From Caprella mutica (Eukaryota > Arthropoda > Malacostraca > Amphipoda > Caprellidae): 64,000 nt of DNA. The stretch spans positions 62,001 to 126,000 of the forward strand of contig CANNZV010001051.1 in assembly GCA_947561585.1 (NCBI GenBank), read 5' to 3'. Positions 1 to 12,944 of the stretch are shown in pieces. The notes below the pieces were generated by a model. The model saw only the letters and a program-made list of their open reading frames with translations. It searched no databases and was not told the origin of the DNA. The position numbers and the translations under genes are program-made. Position 1 is the first letter of the stretch; each line of letters opens with the position of its first letter.

Positions 1-900
1 CACTCACCCACGAGTGGACTGATGATCTTTCGCCACGACATAAGATTGTCGAACGATATGGCACGATGAGCACTATGTAGTGTGAGTGTAATTGCTCATC
101 ACACGATATGACATCAGTCTGAATGAAGATCTCACAGATTGAAGATCTCAAAAATTTCCACTATAAATCGTCTGCGCCTTTTGTTCCTACTTTTCCAAAC
201 ATCTTCAAAAAATTATTGATTCAAATGAAGGATATTTTGAAAAAGGAGGATACTTTTTTAATTCAGTTTAGGTTATAAATAGAAAGATCAAAAAGTTCAA
301 TGTCTTTGTTCAATAAATGCTCTGTGAAATAGGCGTAATGTTAATTAGTGTTAATATCTTCACCGATATCCAAGACTGCAAATCATTGGTGATCCATTTA
401 CTAATGCTACTTGGCACTAGGTAATTTGACTCCCAGTAATTTTATCCCTGGTAATTTGCCCTTACGGTAAATTTAAACACCGTAATTTGACTCCTGTTAA
501 ATTAAAATGAAATATAACGGGAATGTTCTAATAAAAAGAACATATTATAACCCTTATTAAAAAGCGTACAGAGTGCTCCCTTCCAGAGTCAAAACAAATG
601 ACTATAAAAAGTACACATTATACACAATATAAAATGCACGAGTACTACCCTATTTCAAGATTAGAAGAAGATAACATAATAACGATGGATATTATAATTC
701 ATTTGACTCATGGTTTCTAGCTTTGTTTCTCTACTTTAACACTCAATAAGGAGAAGAAACTGCAGCAGTTGTCTTTTGGAAAGATTTGAAGAGTCCAGAA
801 AATAGAGTTACGAAACACAGTAGACAGAGTTTGTGTTGTAGCGATTTCTCAAAGAGTCAAATCAAAGTTTTCTAATTTGCTACTATTTTCAAATTCTATA
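1..900. other. AT-rich DNA without recognised genes
   Basis: No open frame or RNA signature is seen. A loose series of gtaattt motifs occurs at 415-500 (actcccagtaattttatccc, ctggtaatttgc, cggtaaattt). Confidence 0.5.
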
Positions 901-1040
901 AATTTGTCATCGTCTACCCAGATCAATTTTTAAATATCAACAAGCATTACAATTTGTTTATTTTATTTTTATTTTAATTTGTCATCGTCTACCCAGATCA
1001 ATTTTTAAATATCAACAAGCATTACAATTTGTTTATTTTT
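900..1040. repeat. Direct duplication, about 64 bp twice
   Basis: The stretch starting atttgtcatcgtctacccag occurs at 903 and again at 977, near-identical, about 75 bp apart. Confidence 0.9.
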
Positions 1041-1310
1041 GGAAATGTGAAATTAGTAAAGTGTGAAAGAATCATTACAGACACACGTTTCTTTGACTTG
1101 ACACAGTATGTAGTGAAGATGTTAAAGGTAGAGCCAATCTTTGCATGTAGGTCATTTGTATTTAAAAAAACATTGATTTTACTTCACTTGGTGAAATAGA
1201 GTGAAAAAAACACTCTTCTGATTAATTATTCACTCGAGTTTAATTATTTTAGTGAAACTGAATATTGATTAGCTTTATTTGAGTGAAAAGACAATTAGTG
1301 ACATGAACAG

Positions 1311-2455
1311 GCTAGACTAGTGTTATCACACTAGTCTAGTGTTAACACACTAGTCTAGTGTTAACACACTAGTCTAGTGTTAACACACTAGTCTAGTGTT
1401 AACACACTAGTCTAGTGTGTTAACACACTAGTCTAGTGTTAACACACTAGTCTAGTGTGTTAACACACTAGTCTAGTGTGTTAACACACTAGTCTAGTGT
1501 TAACACACTAGTCTGGTGTCGACACACTAGTCTGGTGTCGACACAGTAGTCTGGTGTCGACACACTAGTCTGGTGTCGACACACTAGTCTGGTGTCGACA
1601 CACTAGTCTGGTGTCGACACACTAGTCTGGTGTCGACACACTAGTCTGGTGTCGACACACTAGTCTGGTGTCGACACACTAGTCTGGTGTCGACACACTA
1701 GTCTGGTGTCGACACACTAGTCTGGTGTCGACACACTAGTCTGGTGTCGACACACTAGTCTGGTGTCGACACACTAGTCTGGTGTCGACACACTAGTCTG
1801 GTGTCGACACACTAGTCTGGTGTCGACACACTAGTCTGGTGTCGACACACTAGTCTGGTGTCGACACACTAGTCTGGTGTCGACACACTAGTCTGGTGTC
1901 GACACACTAGTCTGGTGTCGACACACTAGTCTGGTGTCGACACACTAGTCTGGTGTCGACACACTAGTCTGGTGTCGACACACTAGTCTGGTGTCGACAC
2001 ACTAGTCTGGTGTCGACACACTAGTCTGGTGTCGACACACTAGTCTGGTGTCGACACACTAGTCTGGTGTCGACACACTAGTCTGGTGTCGACACACTAG
2101 TCTGGTGTCGACACACTAGTCTGGTGTCGACACACTAGTCTGGTGTCGACACACTAGTCTGGTGTTGACACACTAGTCTGGTGTTGACACACTAGTCTGG
2201 TGTTGACACACTAGTCTGGTGTTGACACACTAGTCTGGTGTCGACACACTAGTCTGGTGTCGACACACTAGTCTGGTGTCGACACACTAGTCTGGTGTCG
2301 ACACACTAGTCTGGTGTCGACACACTAGTCTGGTGTCGACACACTAGTCTGGTGTTGACACACTAGTCTGGTGTTGACACACTAGTCTGGTGTTGACACA
2401 CTAGTCTGGTGTTGACACACTAGTCTGGTGTTGACACACTAGTCTAGTGTTAACA
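1311..2455. repeat. 19-bp tandem array, about 60 copies
   Basis: Three subfamilies lie in order: ttaacacactagtctagtg (first and last copies), tcgacacactagtctggtg (most), and ttgacac versions (2160-2440). Units hold CACTAG-T-CTAGTG hairpins or GTCGAC/GTTAAC palindromes. Confidence 0.97.
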
Positions 2456-3196
2456 TATTAGACTGGAATTAACAAATTAGTTCATCACCACAAAGAAATC
2501 ACTGCTTCAATGCCTGAAACTCTTTCAGCAAATTCGTGTCCCCGATTAAAACGCTTTCAACCGCCCCATCAAAGTTTGTGCAACGTTTAATCACCGCCCG
2601 GGCAATGCTGGCGAAGCAACGGTGGTCCATCATTTAAGATTTCTGCGTTGGCTTTGCGGACCCAAACGTCCACGAAATTGCGTCTAATGGTGTCCAACTT
2701 TGACTGGGCATTGTTGGGTGGTGATGAACTTCGTTGAGCGGAAACTACCGCTCCTCAACGCTCGTAATATTTTGTGCAGTTCAAAGCTTTCGGAGCAGTA
2801 GGAGTGAACATAAGCAGTGGTCGAGCGTAATCGACGTGGCTTGAACGGGAACCAACTTCTGGTTCCTCGTTTCAGGAACTATCCACTAAAGTTCCTCCAG
2901 TGTGACCGGTCCTGAAATTGATGAACTTCAACTATCGATTTACATCAAAAATATATCAAAATTTCAGATAGATTTCATCCACTCAGCTCCGTAGTCAAAA
3001 ACACTATACCGCTATACCAACTTTTAACCCCCGCCGAGCTAACGCCCACACATGTAGAAGGCCGCTCCAACAACGCTCGCGTTACCATGATTGGTGTTCC
3101 CTTTTGTGCGAAGTAACGAGCGTTGTCGAAATTCAGTTTATTCTTCCTCCGTTCAAGGAACGCTCCGACAAAGTTCAGGCAATGTGACTTAGGCTT
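2456..3196. other. GC-richer segment with inverted ends
   Basis: It is less AT-rich than its surroundings. caatgcctgaaactct near 2503 and its inverse agttcaggcaatgtgac near 3172 suggest inverted termini; acaacgctcgcgttac and gtaacgagcgttgtc form an internal palindrome near 3070-3128. Possibly a degenerate DNA transposon; no coding frame is seen. Confidence 0.35.
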
Positions 3197-5512
3197 GAGC
3201 ACGCTATTCAGACTGTCAGTTAGCACACTATTCAGACTGTCAGTTAGCACACTATTCAGACTGTCAGTCAGCACACTATTCAGACTGTCAGTCAGCACAC
3301 TATTCAGACTGTCAGTCAGCACACTATTCAGACTGTCAGTCAGCACACTATTCAGACTGTCAGTCAGCACACTATTCAGACTGTCAGTCAGCACACTATT
3401 CAGACTGTCAGTCAGCACACTATTCAGACTGTCAGTCAGCACACTATTCAGACTGTCAGTCAGCACACTATTCAGACTGTCAGTCAGCACACTATTCAGA
3501 CTGTCAGTCAGCACACTATTCAGACTGTCAGTCAGCACACTATTCAGACTGTCAGTCAGCACACTATTCAGACTGTCAGTCAGCACACTATTCAGACTGT
3601 CAGTCAGCACACTATTCAGACTGTCAGTCAGCACACTATTCAGACTGTCAGTCAGCACACTATTCAGACTGTCAGTCAGCACACTATTCAGACTGTCAGT
3701 CAGCACACTATTCAGACTGTCAGTCAGCACACTATTCAGACTGTCAGTCAGCACACTATTCAGACTGTCAGTCAGCACACTATTCAGACTGTCAGTCAGC
3801 ACACTATTCAGACTGTCAGTCAGCACACTATTCAGACTGTCAGTCAGCACACTATTCAGACTGTCAGTCAGCACACTATTCAGACTGTCAGTCAGCACAC
3901 TATTCAGACTGTCAGTCAGCACACTATTCAGACTGTCAGTCAGCACACTATTCAGACTGTCAGTCAGCACACTATTCAGACTGTCAGTCAGCACACTATT
4001 CAGACTGTCAGTCAGCACACTATTCAGACTGTCAGTCAGCACACTATTCAGACTGTCAGTCAGCACACTATTCAGACTGTCAGTCAGCACACTATTCAGA
4101 CTGTCAGTCAGCACACTATTCAGACTGTCAGTCAGCACACTATTCAGACTGTCAGTCAGCACACTATTCAGACTGTCAGTCAACACACTATTCAGACTGT
4201 CAGTCAACACACTATTCAGACTGTCAGTCAACACACTATTCAGACTGTCAGTCAGCACACTATTCAGACTGTCAGTCAGCACACTATTCAGACTGTCAGT
4301 CAGCACACTATTCAGACTGTCAGTCAGCACACTATTCAGACTGTCAGTCAGCACACTATTCAGACTGTCAGTCAGCACACTATTCAGACTGTCAGTCAGC
4401 ACACTATTCAGACTGTCAGTCAGCACACTATTCAGACTGTCAGTCAGCACACTATTCAGACTGTCAGTCAGCACACTATTCAGACTGTCAGTCAGCACAC
4501 TATTCAGACTGTCAGTCAGCACACTATTCAGACTGTCAGTCAGCACACTATTCAGACTGTCAGTCAGCACACTATTCAGACTGTCAGTCAGCACACTATT
4601 CAGACTGTCAGTCAGCACACTATTCAGACTGTCAGTCAGCACACTATTCAGACTGTCAGTCAGCACACTATTCAGACTGTCAGTCAGCACACTATTCAGA
4701 CTGTCAGTCAGCACACTATTCAGACTGTCAGTCAGCACACTATTCAGACTGTCAGTCAGCACACTATTCAGACTGTCAGTTAGCACACTATTCAGACTGT
4801 CAGTTAGCACACTATTCAGACTGTCAGTTAGCACACTATTCAGACTGTCAGTTAGCACACTATTCAGACTGTCAGTCAGCACACTATTCAGACTGTCAGT
4901 CAGCACACTATTCAGACTGTCAGTCAGCACACTATTCAGACTGTCAGTCAGCACACTATTCAGACTGTCAGTCAGCACACTATTCAGACTGTCAGTCAGC
5001 ACACTATTCAGACTGTCAGTCAGCACACTATTCAGACTGTCAGTCAGCACACTATTCAGACTGTCAGTCAGCACACTATTCAGACTGTCAGTCAGCACAC
5101 TATTCAGACTGTCAGTCAGCACACTATTCAGACTGTCAGTCAGCACACTATTCAGACTGTCAGTCAGCACACTATTCAGACTGTCAGTCAGCACACTATT
5201 CAGACTGTCAGTCAGCACACTATTCAGACTGTCAGTCAGCACACTATTCAGACTGTCAGTCAGCACACTATTCAGACTGTCAGTTAGCACACTATTCAGA
5301 CTGTCAGTTAGCACACTATTCAGACTGTCAGTTAGCACACTATTCAGACTGTCAGTTAGCACACTATTCAGACTGTCAGTTAGCACACTATTCAGACTGT
5401 CAGTTAGCACACTATTCAGACTGTCAGTTAGCACACTATTCAGACTGTCAGTTAGCACACTATTCAGACTGTCAGTTAGCACACTATTCAGACTGTCAGT
5501 TAGCACACTATT
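3197..5512. repeat. 24-bp tandem array, about 96 copies
   Basis: The motif cacactattcagactgtcag repeats every 24 bp. Substitution blocks (ttagcac at both ends and at 4788-4860; three caacac copies at 4180-4235) show local homogenisation. The period is a multiple of 3, so both strands have long open frames (SVSTLFRL / TDSLNSVL), which I regard as artefacts. Confidence 0.97.
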
Positions 5513-5609
5513 GTTTTATTTTGTCGGTCTCCTCTCATTTTCTCTCGTTAATTACCAGTGATTTACTCTTTCATTTTAGTGATTGATGGCATCGATCGAG
5601 TAGCCAGAA

Positions 5610-6240
5610 CTTGCATGGAGTGCCTGAGAGAGACACTTACTAGCCAGTAATGACATGGAGTGCCTGAGAGAGACACTTACTAGCCAGTAATGACATGGAG
5701 TGCCTGAGAGAGACACTTACTAGCCAGTAATGACATGGAGTGCCTGAGAGAGACACATACTAGCCAGTAATGACATGGAGTGCCTGAGAGAGACACTTAC
5801 TAGCCAGTAATGACATGGAGTGCCTGAGAGAGACACTTACTAGCCAATAATGACATGGAGTGCCTGAGAGAGACACTTACTAGCCAGTAATGACATGGAG
5901 TGCCTGAGAGAGACACTTACTAGCCAGTAATGACAGAGTGCCTGAGAGAGACACTTACTAGCCAGTGATGACATGGAGTGCCTGAGAGAGACACTTACTA
6001 GCCAGTAATGACATGGAGTGCTTGAGAGAGACACTTACTAGCCAGTAATGACATGGAGTTCCTGAGAGAGACACTTACTAGCCAGTAATGACATGGAGTG
6101 CCTGAGAGAGACACTTACTAGCCAGTAATGACATGGAGTGCCTGAGAGAGACACTTACTAGCCAGTAATGACATGGAGTGCCTGAGAGACACTTACTAGC
6201 CAGTAATGACATGGAGTGCCTGAGAGAGACACATTTATCT
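5610..6240. repeat. 40-bp tandem array, about 16 copies
   Basis: The motif tgacatggagtgcctgagag repeats every 40 bp. On the minus strand each unit reads gctagtaagtgtctctctca then ggcactcc, i.e. a GTAAGT donor and a pyrimidine-tract CAG acceptor 17 bp apart. Confidence 0.95.
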
Positions 6241-6560
6241 ACTACTAACTGGACCTGTGAAAATTCCACGGAATTGTGAAATCAACAACTATGATTTGGT
6301 CTTAAAGATGTATGTCTTAGTCTGTTTGACACATTTTGCGCCGGCCAGACAGACTGACACGGCTTATTTTACCGTATTATGTTGATTATCATTTATAAAT
6401 ATCCTCTTTGGCACATTACTTTGATTTATACCAACTTTATGAGGTGTTATTGACAGAGTGTCTATTTAACGTATTTTGTGATGGATATAATCACCATACA
6501 ACTTTTTTCTAAACCAAGTTATATTTAGCTTCTTTCTCCTCTCTTATTTTCTCCTACCCT
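6241..6560. other. AT-rich spacer
   Basis: No feature recognised between two arrays. Confidence 0.5.
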
Positions 6561-6561
6561 C

Positions 6562-6880
6562 ACATCCACCACCTACACTTCCACCACCTACACTTCCACC
6601 ACCTACACTTCCACCACCTACACTTCCACCACCTACACTTCCACCACCTACACTTCCACCACCTACACTTGCCCAAACTTCCCTTCCCTCACTTTCACTT
6701 TCCCCATAGACACTTTCCCCATCGACACTTTCCCCATAGACACTTTCCCCATAGACACTTTCCCCATAGACACTTTCCCCATAGACACTTTCCCCATAGA
6801 CACTTTCCCCATCGACACTTTCCCCATCGACACTTTCCCCATCGACACTTTCCCCCATAGACACTTCCCTCACCTTCTTT
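6562..6880. repeat. Two adjacent 15-bp arrays
   Basis: 6562-6670 has the unit accacctacacttcc (about 7 copies). 6699-6868 has cactttccccatagac-type 15-mers (about 11 copies, tag/tcg variants). Both are pyrimidine-rich on the plus strand and share CACTT. Confidence 0.93.
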
Positions 6881-7369
6881 TCTCCACATTCATTTCCCCC
6901 ATCTTCACCTACCCCTTCCGACTCATCCCCTTCTTTCACGTACAAACAAACTACTCACTACTCTAGTAAAATAAGGCGAATACAAACGATAATAAAATGT
7001 TTAGTTTGTGGTGTCATCCATACCGAATTTGTTTACATCTAATTACTGAAAGCGTAATGGACAGACTCACTATGGAAGGAAAAAGCAGAATTATAATACG
7101 ACTAGTGTATTTGCCCGTTGAAAATAACGAGTCTTCAATAGTAATTTATTACCCGTTGTTAGGTCATTTTCAGTGAACTCAAATAAAATTTATTTTTCTA
7201 CATAAACTGATACTTTTTCATAGATAAAAATATTTAAAAATTGAATAAAAACAGGGGAATTTTAATACCAAGTCAATATATTCCTGTGCGTATCATAGTT
7301 ACATTCTTTATGTTTAATACCCGTCGAGTGAAACCGGACACCAAATAAATAAACACACGAGGGAAATTT

Positions 7370-7835
7370 TTAGTATAGATGTCTAGTGGGTACCCATGCA
7401 AAATGCATAGTAACGTGCATATATTACTATATATTTTTTAATATTTAAGGACTTTACTTATTGTGTTTGTTCATACACACTACACATCCCGTTTTCCATT
7501 ACATTTCATAAGAACAAATAAAACAAATCAATAGCGTTCTGTAGGACCATAGGACGAAGGTTCCCAGAAAATGTCAGCCCATTGTGTTGGATAGTTTCTG
7601 AAAATATCCTGGAAAGTATGTCGAATTAATTCCTATGTGTCCCATTATAAATCAAGTATTAATAATATAAAAACAGTTTGATATACGAAATATCCTTTTA
7701 ACACGTTAAATTTGACACGACTTTCTAAAAAGTTGTAAATTTTCAAGTCTCTAGGTTTAACTGTTTGTGAGTAATATTATTCCAAGTAACACACGGACAG
7801 ACACGCAGACAGATCTAGCGTTTTATATAATAAAA
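7370..7835 (+). mobile_element. Dispersed repeat, copy A
   Basis: It shares long matches with 53355-54475: gggtacccatgcaaaatgca near the start, ttctgtaggaccatagg, atatcctggaaagtatgtcg and a tail acagatctagcgtttt followed by AT-rich simple sequence. The tail resembles a non-LTR element or SINE 3' end, but the class is not established. Confidence 0.6.
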
Positions 7836-7869
7836 ATAGATAGAAAATTGATAGATAGAATAGATAGAT

Positions 7870-8868
7870 GGGTGACAGGACAACTCGCAGCCAGATAATT
7901 CACCGTGGACAACTCGTTGCTAGGACAATTCTCCGCTAGGACAATTCGCCGCCATAAACACTCGCCATGTGATTCTAGTTTTACCAGCGTCTACATCATT
8001 TATATATGAATAAATATTATAAATATATACTGCGTGTTGTGAATTAATTATAAAATTTTCTTAGCCCTTTTCGAAAAAGCTTCCTTTTCCATTTCAAAAG
8101 TCAAATGAATTTTTTTTATATACACATATAATCTAAACTATTATAAATATAGTGTATGTTGTAAATTAATTATAAAAATTTCTTCGCTCATTTTGAAAGT
8201 ATTTTGCTAAAATAATTTGTTAATGGAAAGAAAATAAGTTCTGGTGTCTCCTTCATACGTTTTATGACCTGTGAAAATTACTTAGGTTTAAAACTGCTAC
8301 ATCAGGGAAAATAAAATATTCGTTAAATACAAGGTTTTAGATTTTCGTGTTAGATAGGTTAATAGGTTACATTTACTATCACCTCTTCATTTTCCTCTTT
8401 TATTTGTGTGTGCAGGCAGTGCAGCCACCGATGTTGGAGTCTCTTTTCATTTTATTCCTTGGTAAGTGACAGCATTCGTGGAGTAGCTTTTCTGCATCCA
8501 TGAGCATTGTCACCAACTGATGGTTGAAGCCTTTGTTCAAAGAGCCACTTTGCTTTTAATTTTCTCAACGTGAACGACAATGCCCTAGGTTTCGAAACAG
8601 ACGTTTAACCCTCTACTAAATTTAAATTAATACCCGAAATATTCTCACAGAGAAATTAAGGCAACAAAAGAAAATAAAAAGAAATTTTGTCAACTACTGT
8701 TTTACGTCAGTCTTGCGCGTATAGAAATATATCCTCGTTTAAATTTATATTATTTTAAATATTTGCAATTGTTGTATACGTCGGTAAAGCATAAATAACG
8801 CGGCGAGTTGTCCTAGTAGCCGAGTTGTCCGCACGTCAAATTGTCTGGCACCGAATTGTCCTAGAACC
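7870..8868. mobile_element. Element with subterminal GGACAA(T/C)TCG repeats
   Basis: The left end carries ggacaactcg, ggacaattc and related copies; the right end carries the inverse (cgagttgtcc, gaattgtcc). About 1 kb, non-coding. The same termini occur at 37681-38080. Superfamily unknown. Confidence 0.55.
8365..8525 (-). repeat. Dispersed coding-like repeat, minus-strand copy
   Basis: Its reverse complement matches 46600-46720: atggatgcagaaaagctact, and aggaaaatgaagaggtgata with atagtaaatg. Frames are broken here. A third degraded piece (atgcagaaaagctactgcgt) is at 42723. Confidence 0.6.
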
Positions 8869-8910
8869 ATTGTGATGATAAGGATTAGTTGCTAATAGTA
8901 TTAATGAAGA

Positions 8911-9217
8911 ATTGAAAAGTTACCCGAGGCTTACCTGTAAGGTGAAGGGTGACTGCAATTACTTTATGGACGTTCTTCTTCTTCAATGGAGCCGGTTCGA
9001 CAGAGACAACTTGTGAGATGTTCCGCTAGTATTTGGCTGGCTTATAGGATTCAGTATTTAAAGTTTGAGTCGACCATCTGATCAACTTCATGGAGGTGTT
9101 CGGGCGGGCAATCGGTCGGGAGGGAAAGAACACCTCCATTGAAGAAGAAGAATGTCCATAAAGTAATTGCAGTCACCCTTCACCTTACAGGTAAGCCTCG
9201 GGTAACTTTTCAATTAC
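8911..9217. repeat. Long inverted repeat (hairpin)
   Basis: The left arm, attgaaaagttacccgaggc onward to about 8991, is matched by the inverse from 9132 to 9217, about 80 bp each. Inside is a second palindrome, ggaggtgttc / gaacacctcc (9091-9136). Confidence 0.9.
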
Positions 9218-9417
9218 TTATAGACGTTCTTATTCTTCATGGAGCCGATTCTACAGAGACAACTTGTGAGATTTCAAAGCATCAGATTGTCGATGAAAAA
9301 GGGGATCTCTCAAAACGCCTTTGTCTTATCGCAGTATCTCTAAAAAATTTAGAGTTAGTCCAACCCGCAATTTTTAGGATCTCCTCCATAGGTTATTGTT
9401 ATTATGTGCTGCTCTAG
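9139..9417 (+). CDS. Weak 92-codon open frame overlapping an inverted repeat
   Basis: The frame begins in the right arm of the hairpin. LLIDVLILHGADSTETTCE vaguely recalls an ankyrin repeat (L-x-HGAD), but there is one unit only. Related DNA is at 8950-9050 and inverted at 15285-15380, so it belongs to a repeat family. Probably not a functional gene. Confidence 0.15.
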   Translation: MKKKNVHKVIAVTLHLTGKPRVTFQLLIDVLILHGADSTETTCEISKHQIVDEKGDLSKRLCLIAVSLKNLELVQPAIFRISSIGYCYYVLL

Positions 9418-9419
9418 TA

Positions 9420-12400
9420 ATATGTGCTTTAAACACAGGAACTGCAATACCAGCTTCCTCCATAGCCGTTAGTAACCAGAGACTGATTGTTGCTTTCGAG
9501 ACTGGCTCATAAGGCTTTTGTTAACTAATAAATTATTGATTAGAGTCCCCTCTCAAAATTCAGTGTGATTGATATAATCACACAAAATATTTCAACTCCT
9601 TTACATTTTACATATAGTTATTTGAAATAAATTATTTCAACAATAGTATTGGTATAACTACCATAACATTCGAAATTTTAATGAAATTTTATCAAAAGAA
9701 CGCAGTAAAAGATGAGACAACCAAATTCCAAGTACGATTTTCGGAGACCATTAAAAAGTTGTAACGTTGGCTCAGCCTTCGACCTTTAATATCGTTAATG
9801 AGAATTTTATGGTTTTAAGAAAGAAGAGGCGGCTGCTGCTGCACGAGTGCAGAGATTAAAATTAGCAGTGATGATTCCTGCCTCTCCCATAACTACTTAT
9901 TTTTGAAATAGATAGGTAGCTGCTGCTTTGTAAGATTTTCGGAAATTTACAGAGTTAATTAGACTCTCTACGAATTCTAATTCAAGTACTATTTTGAATA
10001 TTAAATATAGAAAAAAATTGTGAATTGACGTTAAAATACTTCATATAATCAGGAATTTATTATTTCCCGCACGTGATTGTATAAGTAATTAAAAATAGAT
10101 TCTTTCATGGTACAAAATCTTTACACATCCTAAGCTTTAATATTGCTTAATGCATAGAGGATTGTCCTTGTAACATATCGCATTAATAGGATAAAATTCT
10201 CAAATCAAAATCTTCAAGAGGGAAATAATTTTCAAAATTAAAAAAAAAAAAAAACATCCCAAATCATTTGTATGTGGGTATGGGTAGTCTTTTTTTTATC
10301 GGTATCCAGGATACTAGCACTAATTCAAAAAAACTTTTTCATTATATATAATCCAGCAGTATTAATTAAAAAACTAATTATGAAGGATAAATCCATCTTC
10401 AGAGCTATAACCACTTCCGGTCACAAGTGAACAATTTATATCAATAGCATTAACAATTTGAATTATATTAGCAGTTACGATTTAATTTTACAATAACAAT
10501 TTACCTCATTGAACTGCATGGGATCAATTTTCTTGTCTCTTCAGAAATTATACCACTTTTAATCTATATTGTTTATATAGCTTTGGTGGAAATTCTACAC
10601 CAAAAACTCATGATACTGATTTTGTGCCGCAAAGGGGTAATGAACATTGTTGGTCTTTATGAATTTTACTTAAACGTTAGATATCAGCTAGCTTTCGGTA
10701 ATCCTATCAAAAACCTACTAGCATTATTAGCATGATTCTTTTGACACAGGAAAAACGGAAAAAATAGTCTTCTAACAGACGTTGTCAAGTCATTTACTAA
10801 TACGAGATAAAGACTGAACATTTGTAGTCTTGACGATTAATATTTTGATGTGGACATAAAAATATATCATTTAAAAGTCATGCAAACCGCATAAAAATGA
10901 CCTTCAGCTCTAGTACATTAATGCGAAAGGTAGACTCTATCATATATAATCCATCGACCACCAATGGTTTAATTCAATAAATAATTAAATAAATTAATAA
11001 CAAATGCATCAGTGGTAGCTAAGTACAATACTTTGAGAATTATGGTTTATGCTAACGAAACTATATATGTGATAGCGAGTTATTAATTTAAGCTGGATAA
11101 TCATCAATTTCCATTCTTTTTGAAAGTCACCTTAAGCAATTTCAAGAGAGTCAATTTTAAAACGTTCTAAAATTATAAAGAATAAACCTCCCTGTAAAAT
11201 CTTGGAATGCTGAGAGTCAACACTCCGATAAAAATAAAATCCTCACAATGAATTGAAATTCGCTCAAATTTGTTGCATAAATTAAAAAAATAAAATTAAA
11301 AATAATTTCTTTCTAATGATCAGGAAGAGATAATATAGTCATAGATCAAAAAATTGAAAGAACCAAGAAATGTCATTTCTTGTCTGTAAACGGAAATAAA
11401 TTCTTTTCATTACTAACGACAACAGCTCTCTTGCTCTCTCAGTAACAGTTCTGGTGTTAGAAATACATTTTCAGTTCATTCATTTACGAAATCATCTATC
11501 AATAGAAAGTAAATTAATTAGTACGGAGACCAGTAACTTTCAGTTCTTAATTTTGCCAATATAGAATTCATGATTTAAGTAAACTGCGTGATTCACAAGT
11601 AGAGCCTTTAGATCTAAACTTAAGTTAGAAGTGTTTTTCAACTCTACAGAATTTCAAATATCTACGTAATTATTCTCTATATTTACAGAATAAATAGAGG
11701 CAATGAGAAAAGTATATTCCATAAAACCAACTGCAGTTCTTCACTGTTCCAATTAATAACGTTCATAATGGATATACAGATTTAATGACTTTAAATTTTT
11801 AAATAAATGAAGGCCTCCACGTTTTTAGGAATGAGAAAACGTAACGAAAAATAATCTTCTCAATGACCAATCTTCATACCTATAGACAAGAATTTTGAAT
11901 TTCCAAATTAAGAAATAATTTGAAAGAGAGGTTTTATTAACTATGTTTACCGAATTTCCAGTTGAACTAGTTATTGCTCTAGTGCAGTCACGTAATTACA
12001 GGGACAGTCTTCAACTCTTGGTCAATTCTCTGAGTCAGGGAAGAAAGTAGCTACAGAGGAAAAAATCCTATAGCTTAATTAGGGTGAAGTAGGTATATTG
12101 CGACACATAGTTAACTGGTCTACTAGAAAAACTGTCATTAAAGTTAGTTAATTCTTTAAAAAACAATTATCTGCAGTTACTTATTTATGTCACTTTGAGT
12201 CAGAATTTTTAGAAGCTAAAGTACATTTAGTATATTGTTGAAATGAAAGTTAAAGTAAGTTTTTTAAGTATTATAAACCATACTATTTGTGCGTCTTTGA
12301 TAGATCCAAAATAAGCTAGATCAAGAATTCTTCTCGGCCTAACTAGATGTTCTAGCCACGAATTCATATGAACAGTCTTAAATCCTAGCAGGAGGTTATA

Positions 12401-12940
12401 ACTGGTTAGTTAAATGGCTTATAAAAATATTATAGCAAAATTTATATTGTAGTACTAGACTTAGATATGCAAATGTAAAACTTTTCAGTAGTGTTATTTA
12501 CAATCTGTACTTGTTAAGAATCAAATATTGCTACTTGAGACTAAAGTTCAGGTTTATCGGAAGTTTTTTCCGAAAATTTAGAGCCTGACTTCGACTGCAC
12601 CTGTTTCTTAACTTTAGCTTCTGTTTAACAGGATCATTTTTAAGCGTTTCAGAAAAAATGACCGCCATTGTAAACCTGAAACAAGTACCATAATTAACAA
12701 TTAAAAAATTTCGCTAGTTTCATTGGAAATTTTTGTTTAATAAATAACTAATATTCTCAACAAAAATTAATCACAAATCATGATAAATGGTATAGAAATT
12801 CCGCATTTTTATTAAAACTTTAATTTGAAACATTTTAATTAAAAACTTTAATTTGAAACATTTTAATTAAAAACTTTAATTTTGTCAACAAGAACAAAGT
12901 AACTCAAAATAGCCATGTGATTATCGATAAATCCCCTTGT
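9420..12940. other. AT-rich DNA without recognised genes
   Basis: No convincing exon or RNA on either strand. Small repeats only: aaaactttaatttgaaacat three times at 12815-12885, and a solitary end gggtgaagtaggtatattgc at 12082 that matches the MITE terminus at 14451. Confidence 0.55.
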
Positions 12941-12944
12941 TACT

